Positions 57,059 to 64,000 of a stretch of 64,000 bases of DNA are shown here, piece after piece. The position numbers and the translations under genes are program-made. The stretch covers positions 1 through 64,000 of the forward strand of contig ONGE01000013.1 in NCBI GenBank assembly GCA_900317325.1, in the 5' to 3' direction. Position 1 is the stretch's first letter. The number at the start of each line of letters is the position of its first letter. This stretch comes from an uncultured Prevotellaceae bacterium. Its GTDB lineage: Bacteria; Bacteroidota; Bacteroidia; Bacteroidales; Muribaculaceae. The notes under the pieces are model-generated. The model was not told the DNA's origin. It searched no databases and saw only the letters and a list, made by a program, of their open reading frames with translations.

Positions 57059-58393
57059 ATGGACGAGAAACAAATACCGCAAGTGAGGGTGGGCATCATG
57101 AACGAGCCTGAGATTGACTTTGTGCTCAATGGTGACTACCGCGTGAATGGCATTACCTGCAGCGGCGCTCACTCGGCTCGCTGTGTCGATGGACAGGTGG
57201 AGTGGGGTGGCAACCGCTACAGTGAGCTGTTCTTTGAGCCTGTTGATGCCGAGAAAGCCTCTTTCACGTTGAAGGCAGTGACCATCGGCGTGAGTTTCCA
57301 CTGGAAACGTCAGGAGGACCAGACCTTTAAGGGCGCCTTGCACCTTATCGTCGAGGACGGCAAACTGACACCCGTCAATGTGTTGAGCGTCGAGGATTAC
57401 CTGCTGAGCGTCATCTCCAGCGAGATGAGCGCCCATGCTTCGCTCGAACTCTTGAAGGCCCATGCCGTCATCTCGCGCAGTTGGCTGTTGGCACAGATCC
57501 ATACCGAGGAGACCGTCAAGCCGGTCGATCGCGACCCTGACGCTCCCGGTGAGATGATGGATACCCCCGAGGAGCAGGTCAAGTGGTGGGACCGCGACGA
57601 CCACGTGAACTTTGACGTGTGTGCCGACGACCACTGCCAGCGCTACCAGGGCATCACCCGCGCCACGACCCAGAAAGTGGAGCAGGCCATCCATGCCACT
57701 TGGGGCCAGGTGCTGATGCACGGCGGTGCGCTGTGCGACGCCCGTTTCTCCAAATCCTGCGGCGGTGTGATGGAGGAGTTCGAAAACTGCTGGGAACCGC
57801 ATCATCACGATTACCTGGAGGCGCGCCGTGACGGCGAGAACGAGGAGGATTTCCCCGATCTGACCCGTGAGGACAACGCTGCCGAGTGGATCCTGTCGGC
57901 TCCCAGTGCCTTCTGCAACACCACCGACCCCGAGATCCTGTCCCAAGTCCTCAACGACTATGACCAGGAGACCAAGGACTTCTACCGCTGGAAGGTGGAA
58001 TACACCCAAGACGAGCTTGCCGCGCTCATCAAGGAGCGCACGGGCATCGACTACGGCCGCATCCGCGACCTGCAGCCCGTGGCGCGCGGCACCAGCGGCC
58101 GTCTGTACCGCATGCGCATCGTCGGCGAGAAGTGTGAGCGCATCATCGGCAAGGAACTCACTATCCGCTATGCCCTGTCACCCTCGTGCTTGTACAGTTC
58201 GGCCTTTGTCGTCGAGAAGCACGACAAGGACGAGGAAGGCTATCCCGCCAAGTTCGTCCTGCGTGGCGCAGGGTGGGGCCATGGCGTTGGCCTGTGCCAG
58301 ATCGGTGCTGCTGTCATGGGCGCCAAGGGTTACGACTACAAGCAGATCCTGCTGCACTACTTCGTGGGCGCCAGCATCGAGAAACGCTACTAA
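57059..58393 (+). CDS. SpoIID/LytB-domain protein without signal peptide
   Basis: 444 residues. SpoIID domain about 105-440: VEDYLLSVISSEMSAHASLE, LLKAHAVISRSWLLAQIHTE (the Glu of SSEM corresponds to the catalytic Glu of SpoIID), FSKSCGGVMEEFENCW, and GAGWGHGVGLCQIGAAVMGA. Known SpoIID is a lytic transglycosylase for glycan strands lacking stem peptides. Here the N-terminus (MDEKQIPQVRVGIMNEPEID) shows no export signal, so a cytoplasmic role is possible. Gap to the AmpG-like gene is 48 bases. Confidence 0.88.
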   Translation: MDEKQIPQVRVGIMNEPEIDFVLNGDYRVNGITCSGAHSARCVDGQVEWGGNRYSELFFEPVDAEKASFTLKAVTIGVSFHWKRQEDQTFKGALHLIVEDGKLTPVNVLSVEDYLLSVISSEMSAHASLELLKAHAVISRSWLLAQIHTEETVKPVDRDPDAPGEMMDTPEEQVKWWDRDDHVNFDVCADDHCQRYQGITRATTQKVEQAIHATWGQVLMHGGALCDARFSKSCGGVMEEFENCWEPHHHDYLEARRDGENEEDFPDLTREDNAAEWILSAPSAFCNTTDPEILSQVLNDYDQETKDFYRWKVEYTQDELAALIKERTGIDYGRIRDLQPVARGTSGRLYRMRIVGEKCERIIGKELTIRYALSPSCLYSSAFVVEKHDKDEEGYPAKFVLRGAGWGHGVGLCQIGAAVMGAKGYDYKQILLHYFVGASIEKRY

Positions 58394-58441
58394 CAACCCT
58401 AAAGACCTATAGAATAATAACAATTAACAAGATATAAAGAT

Positions 58442-59785
58442 ATGAAAGAAAGTCCGGTTCAAGAGGCGAAGAAACGCTCGCCATGGTTGTGGATTCCGAC
58501 GCTCTATTTTGCCGAGGGTATCCCTTACTTCGTCGTGAACAACATTTCGGTGCTGATGCTTGCCAAGATGGGTGTTCCTAACGGACAGATGGCGCTCTTC
58601 ACCAGTTTGCTCTACCTGCCGTGGACCATCAAGCCCTTCTGGAGCCCGTTTGTTGACATTATCCGCACCAAGCGGTGGTGGACCATCTCGATGCAGGTGC
58701 TCATGAGCATCGCGTTTATCCTGCTCACGCTGACGATGCCCAAACCCGACGCGGCAACCATCGCATCGGGGCAGACGCCCATCAGCATGTTCACCATTAC
58801 GCTCATCTTGTTCGTGATCACAGCCTTTGCCAGCGCAACACATGACATCGCTGCCGACGGCTTCTACATGCTGGCATTGCGCCAGAACGAGCAGGCCGCC
58901 TTTGTGGGCATCCGCAGCACGTTCTACCGTCTATCGTCAATCTTCGGCCAGGGTGTTCTGGTCGCCATCGCTGGTGCCATCGAGCTGAAGAATGGCAATA
59001 TTCCCATGTCATGGACAATCACGATGGCTGTTGCCGCAGTGCTGTTCAGTGTCGTCACACTGTATCACACTTTTGCCATCCCACGGGTGAAAAGCGATGC
59101 CTCAACCCTCAAGGATGAGAAGCCCACGGTGGGTGCAATCTTCAAGGAGTTTGGCCGCACTTTTCTGACATATTTCACCAAGCCTTATGTCTGGCTGGCC
59201 ATTGTCTTCATGCTGCTCTATCGCTTGCCCGAGGCTTTCCTGATCAAGATGTGTACCCCCTTCCTGGTCGCCAGCAAGGATGTCGGCGGACTGGGGCTCT
59301 CAACGGCCGAGGTGGGCATCGTCTATGGCACTATCGGTGTGCTGGCGCTGACCATCGGTGGTATCCTGGGTGGCTTGTTTGCCGCTAAGGTGGGCTTGAA
59401 GAAGTCCTTGTGGTGGATGGCGGCCTGCATGACGTTGCCTTGCGCCACGTTCGTCTACCTGGCTGTCGGACAACCGACTAACCTTGTTGCCATCTCGGTT
59501 GCCATTGCTATCGAGCAATTCGGTTACGGTTTCGGCTTCACGGCTTACATGTTGTACATGATGTACTTCAGCGAGGGTGAGTTCAAGACGTCGCATTATG
59601 CCATCTGCACCGCCTTCATGGCCTTGAGTATGATGATTCCGGGCATGTTTGCTGGCTATATCCAGGAAGCCATTGGCTACGCCAACTTCTTCTGGATGGT
59701 TATGGTCTGCTGCATCGCCACCCTGGTTGTGACCTACATGGTCGATCGCCGCATCGACCCCAACTACGGCAAAAAGAACGACTAA
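58442..59785 (+). CDS. ampG: AmpG-like muropeptide permease (MFS)
   Basis: 447 residues, about 12 membrane helices. N-terminal WLWIPTLYFAEGIPYFVVNN and LPWTIKPFWSPFVDIIRTKR match the AmpG/MFS signature region; SATHDIAADGFYMLALRQNE is typical of AmpG-type importers. It would bring anhydromuropeptides or MurNAc-containing sugars into the cytoplasm. Position between SpoIID/LytB and NamZ genes supports this substrate class. Confidence 0.82.
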   Translation: MKESPVQEAKKRSPWLWIPTLYFAEGIPYFVVNNISVLMLAKMGVPNGQMALFTSLLYLPWTIKPFWSPFVDIIRTKRWWTISMQVLMSIAFILLTLTMPKPDAATIASGQTPISMFTITLILFVITAFASATHDIAADGFYMLALRQNEQAAFVGIRSTFYRLSSIFGQGVLVAIAGAIELKNGNIPMSWTITMAVAAVLFSVVTLYHTFAIPRVKSDASTLKDEKPTVGAIFKEFGRTFLTYFTKPYVWLAIVFMLLYRLPEAFLIKMCTPFLVASKDVGGLGLSTAEVGIVYGTIGVLALTIGGILGGLFAAKVGLKKSLWWMAACMTLPCATFVYLAVGQPTNLVAISVAIAIEQFGYGFGFTAYMLYMMYFSEGEFKTSHYAICTAFMALSMMIPGMFAGYIQEAIGYANFFWMVMVCCIATLVVTYMVDRRIDPNYGKKND

Positions 59786-59794
59786 CCCATATTT

Positions 59795-59830
59795 TTTAAC
59801 TACGAATTTTTCTGATATTTCTGATTTTGA
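59795..59830 (+). repeat. Terminal inverted repeat, left end of the GxxExxY unit
   Basis: 36 bases beginning TTTAACTACGAATTTTTCTG. They match the reverse complement of 60235-60270 at 29 of 36 positions. Within it TTTCTGAT occurs twice. It ends one base before the ATG. Confidence 0.75.
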
Positions 59831-59831
59831 T

Positions 59832-60233
59832 ATGGAAAGGTTCTTATATGAAAAAGAGTCATATGCAATCAGGGGATGCTTGATGAGCGTTTTCAATGAA
59901 CTGGGTTCGGGTTTTCTTGAGAAAGTATATCAAGAAGCCCTTGAAAGAGAGTTTATTGAAAACGAAATTCCCTATGAGCGAGAAGCTCCACTCAGAATCA
60001 TGTATAAAGGTCTTCCACTTCGGCAGGAATATTTTGCGGATTTCATCTGCTATGACAAAATTATCGTAGAATTAAAGGCCGTTACTGAATTAACAGAAGT
60101 GCATTCAGCACAAGTTTTTAATTATCTGAAGGCTACGGGTTTTGATTTAGCTATTCTCGTGAATTTTGGAGAGAAGCAATTAAAGATTGAACGTCTTTTC
60201 AATTTCATGAAGAAAAGACAGATTCAACAATGA
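59832..60233 (+). CDS. GxxExxY protein (PD-(D/E)XK-like family)
   Basis: 133 residues, cytoplasmic. Carries the defining motif GSGFLEKVYQEAL (GxxExxY) near residue 28. A PD-(D/E)XK-like core: QEYFADFICYDKIIVELKAV gives D...ELK, the nuclease-type acidic/lysine set. Family size about 130 matches. It differs sharply from its neighbours: a 60-base sample at 59941 has 23 G/C, against 40 in a sample of namZ at 60361, and codons are AT-ending. Exactly bracketed by inverted repeats (59795-59830, 60235-60270), so it looks inserted. Function of the family is unknown. Confidence 0.85.
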   Translation: MERFLYEKESYAIRGCLMSVFNELGSGFLEKVYQEALEREFIENEIPYEREAPLRIMYKGLPLRQEYFADFICYDKIIVELKAVTELTEVHSAQVFNYLKATGFDLAILVNFGEKQLKIERLFNFMKKRQIQQ

Positions 60234-60234
60234 T

Positions 60235-60270
60235 TAATAATCAGAAAAATCAGATTAATCCGTAGTTTAA
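60235..60270 (-). repeat. Terminal inverted repeat, right end of the GxxExxY unit
   Basis: Inverted partner of 59795-59830 (29 of 36 positions). It starts one base after the TGA at 60231-60233 and ends 15 bases before the namZ ATG. Confidence 0.75.
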
Positions 60271-60285
60271 TAAATAATCAGTTGT

Positions 60286-61632
60286 ATGAAGAAGATATTG
60301 TTTATAGTAGCGTGTGTGATAGTGGCGGTGACGGCAGGTGCTGTTGTCAAGCCGGGTGTTGAAGTGCTGCGTGACGGCGGTTTCGCCCAACTGCAGGGCA
60401 AGCGCGTGGGACTGGTGACCAATCCCAGCGGCATCGACAACAACCTCAAGAGCACCGTCGACATCCTCAACGAGGCGCCCGGCGTGAAGCTCGTGGCGCT
60501 GTTCGGTCCTGAGCACGGCGTGCGCGGCAATGCCCATGCGGGAGACGCCGTGGGCGATGCTGTGGATCCGCTGACGGGCATCAAGATGTATTCGCTGTTC
60601 GGCAAGACACATGAGCCGACGGCCGAGATGCTCAAGGACATTGATGTCCTGGTCTATGACATCCAGGACGTGGGTTGCCGCAGTTACACCTTCTATGCCA
60701 CGATGGGCGTGTGCATGGAGGCATGTGCCAAGTACGACACCGAGTTCATGGTACTTGACCGTCCCAATCCGCTGGGAGGCAACAAGGTTGAGGGTAACCT
60801 CGTCGAGGACGGCTACTTCTCCTTTGTGAGCAAGTATTCCATCCCCTATATCTACGGTCTCACACCCGGCGAACTGGCCAAGTTCCTCAACGGGGAGGGC
60901 ATCATCGCCGAGCGTTCCAAAACAGGCCATGGCTGCAAACTCACCGTCATCCCCATGGAAGGCTGGAACCGTGACATGAAGTTCCGCGACACGGGTATGC
61001 CTTGGGTAGCCCCCTCGCCTCAGATTCCCACGCCCGAGAGTGCCTTCTTCTACCCCGTATCGGGTATTCTGGGCGAGTTGTACATCTTCAACACCGGCAT
61101 CGGCTACACGCTCCCGTTCCAGACCTTTGCTGCATCATGGATCAATGCCGACTCGCTGGCGATGCGCATGAATGCGCTCAACCTGCCGGGCATGAAATTC
61201 CGTCCCATCAACTACAAACCGTTCTTCGCCCTGAGCGTGGCAGTGGACAAGTCGCTGCAGGAAGTGCACGGCGTGCAGACCTACATTACCGACCTTGATG
61301 CTGCCGACCTATGCCTGACGCAGTTCTATTTCCTTCAGGTCATCCACGAGATGTATCCTGATGTGGAACTGTTTGAACAGAACCCCAAGCGCTATGCCAT
61401 GTTTGATAAGGTGTGCGGCAGCAAGGAAATCCGCGAGCGCTTCATCAAGCGCTACAAGGTAGCCGATATCGCCGACTATTGGAACAAGGATGCCGCCGAC
61501 TTCGTCAAGCGCTGCCACAAGTATTACATCTACAAGCCCGCTTTGAAGGATAAGATGCGCATCAATACACTTCCCGCAAAAAAGAAAATGGGACAAATGA
61601 AAGGTTCTGTCGTCTCAAAAGATAAAGATTGA
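60286..61632 (+). CDS. namZ: Exo-beta-N-acetylmuramidase NamZ (DUF1343)
   Basis: 448 residues. Signal peptide about 1-20 (ILFIVACVIVAVTAGA). Family motifs in order: GKRVGLVTNPSGID, LFGPEHGVRGNAHAG (Glu at about 76, in the catalytic pocket of known NamZ), VLVYDIQDVGCRSYTFYATM, LDRPNPLGGNKVEG, YGLTPGELAKF. NamZ enzymes release MurNAc from the non-reducing end of peptidoglycan glycans (established for Bacillus subtilis and Tannerella). Located in the periplasm or outside. Stop lies 5 bases before the start of the NagX-like gene. Confidence 0.92.
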   Translation: MKKILFIVACVIVAVTAGAVVKPGVEVLRDGGFAQLQGKRVGLVTNPSGIDNNLKSTVDILNEAPGVKLVALFGPEHGVRGNAHAGDAVGDAVDPLTGIKMYSLFGKTHEPTAEMLKDIDVLVYDIQDVGCRSYTFYATMGVCMEACAKYDTEFMVLDRPNPLGGNKVEGNLVEDGYFSFVSKYSIPYIYGLTPGELAKFLNGEGIIAERSKTGHGCKLTVIPMEGWNRDMKFRDTGMPWVAPSPQIPTPESAFFYPVSGILGELYIFNTGIGYTLPFQTFAASWINADSLAMRMNALNLPGMKFRPINYKPFFALSVAVDKSLQEVHGVQTYITDLDAADLCLTQFYFLQVIHEMYPDVELFEQNPKRYAMFDKVCGSKEIRERFIKRYKVADIADYWNKDAADFVKRCHKYYIYKPALKDKMRINTLPAKKKMGQMKGSVVSKDKD

Positions 61633-61637
61633 GAATT

Positions 61638-62798
61638 ATGGGTAAAGAGAATAAACGATTACTGTCGCTCGACATCCTGCGAGGTATCACCATCGCGGGA
61701 ATGCTGCTGGTGAATAATCCGGGCACGTGGAGTTACATCTATAAGCCTCTGGAGCATGCCGACTGGATTGGCTTGTCGCCGACCGACCTGGTGTTCCCGT
61801 TCTTTGTCTTCTGCATGGGAGTGTCGATGGCTTTCTCGCTGAAGAAGTTCAATTACAAGATGTCGGGCCCGCTGATGTGGAAGATCCTGCGTCGTGCAGT
61901 CATTCTGTTCCTCATCGGTTGGGTGGTGCAGTGGTTCGGGCACTTGGTGCGTGGCCTGTGCAAGGGTGACCCCTTCAGCGAGGCGGTGAACAACCTGGAA
62001 ACGTTGCGTTACCTGGGTGTGTTCCAGCGCTTGGCGCTGACCTATTTATTCGGGTCGCTGTGTGTTGTGCTGTTCAAGCGCAAGTTCATCCCGTGGCTGG
62101 TGGGCATCATCCTGGTGGTCTATGCCCTGATATTGGGCTTCGGCCACGGCTATGACTTCTCGCTCGAGAACATCATCGCCCAAATCGACAACAGCGTGCT
62201 GGGCACCAACCACATGTATCACGAGTGGGCCTATGGCGAGCAGCTCTCGTTCGACCCCGAGGGCATCTTGAGCACCTTGCCGTGCATTGCCCACGTGCTC
62301 ATCGGCTATCTGGTGGGTCGCATGATCCTCAGTGTTCACAACAACAGCGAACGCGTGACCACGATGCTGCTGTGGGGCGTGATGCTGGTGCTGGGCGGCT
62401 GGTTGCTGCAATACGGCATCCCCTGCGGCAAGAAGATGTGGTCATCGACGTTTGTGATGATCACCTGCGGCATGGCAATGTGCATCCAGGCGTTGCTAAT
62501 CCACTTTGTTGATATCAAGGGACATAAGGGCGCTTGGACTCGTTTCTTCGAGTCGTTCGGTGTGAACCCGCTGGCGCTGTACGTTATCGGCACTGTGCTG
62601 GCCATCTTGTTCGGTGCCATCCCTGTGGGTCACGATGCCGATGGCGGCAATATCTCCATCCACAGTGCAGTTTACAACTTCTTCACGACCTTCTGCAACG
62701 AGTACACGGCCTCGGCACTGTATGCCATCTGCTTTGTGCTGCTCAACTGGGTTATCGGCCACGTGCTTTACAGGAAGAAGATTTATATTAAGATATAG
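61638..62798 (+). CDS. NagX-like membrane acyltransferase (DUF5009/HGSNAT type)
   Basis: 386 residues from the ATG at 61638 (MGKENKRLLSLDILRGITIA); an upstream ATG at 61629 overlapping namZ is less likely. About ten membrane helices. Motifs LSLDILRGITIAGMLLVNNP and LSPTDLVFPFFVFCMGVSMA fit COG4299, related to heparan-alpha-glucosaminide N-acetyltransferase. In other bacteria NagX genes go with GlcNAc use, where a transport role has been proposed. Here it sits between namZ and the MurK-like gene, so a role in handling MurNAc/GlcNAc at the inner membrane is inferred. Confidence 0.85.
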   Translation: MGKENKRLLSLDILRGITIAGMLLVNNPGTWSYIYKPLEHADWIGLSPTDLVFPFFVFCMGVSMAFSLKKFNYKMSGPLMWKILRRAVILFLIGWVVQWFGHLVRGLCKGDPFSEAVNNLETLRYLGVFQRLALTYLFGSLCVVLFKRKFIPWLVGIILVVYALILGFGHGYDFSLENIIAQIDNSVLGTNHMYHEWAYGEQLSFDPEGILSTLPCIAHVLIGYLVGRMILSVHNNSERVTTMLLWGVMLVLGGWLLQYGIPCGKKMWSSTFVMITCGMAMCIQALLIHFVDIKGHKGAWTRFFESFGVNPLALYVIGTVLAILFGAIPVGHDADGGNISIHSAVYNFFTTFCNEYTASALYAICFVLLNWVIGHVLYRKKIYIKI

Positions 62799-62823
62799 TT
62801 CCTATAGTATCTATAGTGCCTAT
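62797..62823 (+). repeat. CTATAGT spacer repeat, copy 2
   Basis: Matches 46562-46588 at 24 of 27 positions, same orientation, again directly after a gene end. More CTATAT/CTGTAG words follow to 62834. Confidence 0.55.
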
Positions 62824-62868
62824 ATTTACTGTAGTTGAGATGATTAATAATTTAAAAACCAATATATT

Positions 62869-63720
62869 ATGATGATTCTTATTGCTGACTGCGGCTCCAC
62901 CAAGATCAACTGGACGCTGCTTAACGGAAAAGAGAAGGTGGCGCAGATCTTCACCACTGGCATGAATGCCCTGCTGCTCACCGAGGAGGAAATGAAGGAG
63001 CAGATCAAGCATGAGCTGATGCCCCACTTGACCAACTACAAGGTTGACGAGATCCACTACTATGGCGCTGGCATCATCTCGGACGAGATCAAGCAGCAGG
63101 TGGTGAACGCCCTGCGTGCCAACTTGCCCAGTGCGGGCAAGGTGGAGGTGGCTAGCGACTTGCTGGCTGCCGCGCGTGCCGTGTGCGGTCGTGAGCCCGG
63201 TATCGCCTGTATCATGGGCACAGGCAGCAACTCGTGCTACTACGACGGCGAGAAGGTGGTGATGAACGTGTCGCCGCTGGGCTACATCCTGGGTGACGAG
63301 GGCAGTGGTGCCGTGCTGGGCAAACTGCTCGTGGGCGATGTGCTCAAGAAACAGCTGCCCGAGTACCTGTGTGAGAAGTTCATGAAGGAGTATAACCTGG
63401 ACTACACGACCATTATCACGTCGGTGTATCGCAAGCCTGCCGCCAACCGCTTCCTGGCTCAGTTCGCTCCCTTCCTGGAACACAACATCGACGAGCCGGC
63501 CATCCACAACATTGTGCTGAAGTCGTTCACCGACTTCTTTACCCGCAATGTGGCCAGTTACCCCGGTTACAAGGAATTGCCGTGCAACTTCGTGGGGTCG
63601 ATCGCGTTCTTCGAGAAGAAGGTGCTTCAGGAGGCTGCCGACGCCCTGGGCATCACCATCGGCACCATCATCAAGGACCCGATGGAGGGCTTGGTGAAGT
63701 ACCACTCGACCGAGGCGTGA
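62869..63720 (+). CDS. murK: MurK-like N-acetylmuramic acid/N-acetylglucosamine kinase
   Basis: 283 residues, BadF/BadG ASKHA family. Intact phosphate-1 motif LIADCGSTKINW, then VASDLLAAARAV, GREPGIACIMGTGSNSCYYD, GYILGDEGSGAVLGKLLV. Next to murQ, so the likely reaction is ATP-dependent 6-phosphorylation of MurNAc and possibly GlcNAc, as for MurK of Clostridium and Tannerella. Cytoplasmic. Two small hairpins (GAGGC/GCCTC and CATGCC/GGCATG) lie in the 90-base gap to murQ. Confidence 0.85.
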   Translation: MMILIADCGSTKINWTLLNGKEKVAQIFTTGMNALLLTEEEMKEQIKHELMPHLTNYKVDEIHYYGAGIISDEIKQQVVNALRANLPSAGKVEVASDLLAAARAVCGREPGIACIMGTGSNSCYYDGEKVVMNVSPLGYILGDEGSGAVLGKLLVGDVLKKQLPEYLCEKFMKEYNLDYTTIITSVYRKPAANRFLAQFAPFLEHNIDEPAIHNIVLKSFTDFFTRNVASYPGYKELPCNFVGSIAFFEKKVLQEAADALGITIGTIIKDPMEGLVKYHSTEA

Positions 63721-63810
63721 GCGGGACGCTTGGCCCATCCGAGGCGTTGCCTCAAAAAAATATCATGCCGATAGGCATGGCTGATGTTGAATATAAAAAC
63801 AGAATTGATT

Positions 63811-64000
63811 ATGGCTTTTGTGAAAATCAGCGAACAAGAGTCGCTATATGATAACCTGGAGAAGAAATCGGTGCATGAACTGCTTACCGAGATGAACCAG
63901 GAGGACCATAAGGTGGCCGATGCGGTGCAAAAGGCGATTCCGCAAATCGAGAAGCTTGTCAAGGGCATTGTCGAGCGTATGAAAAAGGGCGGCCGCATCT
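63811..64000 (+). CDS. murQ: MurNAc-6-phosphate etherase, N-terminal fragment (cut by window end)
   Basis: The last 63 codons of the window open MAFVKISEQESLYDNLEKKS and continue VHELLTEMNQEDHKVADAVQ, QIEKLVKGIVERMKKGGRI, the typical MurQ N-terminus. MurQ turns MurNAc-6-P into GlcNAc-6-P and D-lactate in the cytoplasm. The frame is open to the end, so the gene continues to the right. Preceded by the MurK-like gene. Confidence 0.85.
   Translation, partial: MAFVKISEQESLYDNLEKKSVHELLTEMNQEDHKVADAVQKAIPQIEKLVKGIVERMKKGGRI

Overview
The window looks like a chromosomal segment of a Bacteroidales bacterium of gut type, most likely Muribaculaceae or Prevotellaceae; the genus cannot be fixed from sequence alone. 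The evidence is: Bacteroidetes-type promoters (TTTG or TTG, 19-20 bp, then TAnnTTTG), almost no Shine-Dalgarno sequences, lipoproteins with an acidic run after the lipobox cysteine, an MG2/alpha-2-macroglobulin protein with a SusC-like signature, BspA-type leucine-rich repeats, a type IX secretion C-terminal signal, complex I without NuoE/F/G, and ATP synthase genes in the order beta-epsilon-a-c-b-delta-alpha-gamma. No rRNA, tRNA, CRISPR array or transposase was seen.

Layout. 1-12 kb is all minus strand: an alpha-2-macroglobulin-like protein cut by the left edge, a three-gene ECF sigma operon, four related small lipoproteins, and a TonB-dependent receptor. 12.3-15.5 kb (plus) has a dockerin + SUMF1-fold protein and a TPR protein. 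15.8-32.9 kb is one long energy-conservation block: nuoA-B-CD-H, then the whole F1Fo ATP synthase set atpD-C-B-E-F-H-A-G, then nuoI-J-K-L-M-N. The ATP synthase genes are thus nested inside the complex I operon. 33.3-41 kb encodes two large exported leucine-rich-repeat proteins with paired dockerin modules; the first also has a SUMF1 domain and a possible cohesin-like end.

41-64 kb is dominated by cell-wall turnover: two AmiC-type (Amidase_3) amidases, one as a propeller-amidase fusion and one with the propeller as a separate gene, a third golvesin/amidase protein, a small heat-shock protein, a divergent BadF-type sugar kinase, an MG2/plug protein, and then a compact plus-strand gene run: GT2 glycosyltransferase, DUF4922 (GalT/HIT-like), SpoIID/LytB, AmpG-like importer, a GxxExxY protein, NamZ exo-muramidase (DUF1343), NagX-like membrane acyltransferase, MurK-like kinase and the start of MurQ. 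Read together, these would release MurNAc and muropeptides from peptidoglycan, import them, phosphorylate MurNAc and convert MurNAc-6-P to GlcNAc-6-P.

The most unusual signals are: (1) the AT-rich GxxExxY gene, tightly bracketed by 36-bp imperfect inverted repeats and sitting inside the salvage run like a small mobile unit; (2) the nested nuo/atp operon; (3) a promoter-proximal element with two perfect palindromes shared by the TPR gene and the nuo/atp block; (4) the DUF4922 protein in a MurNAc pathway; (5) several families of short degenerate repeats in the spacers. All function calls are by recognition of motifs and family resemblance; nothing was searched.
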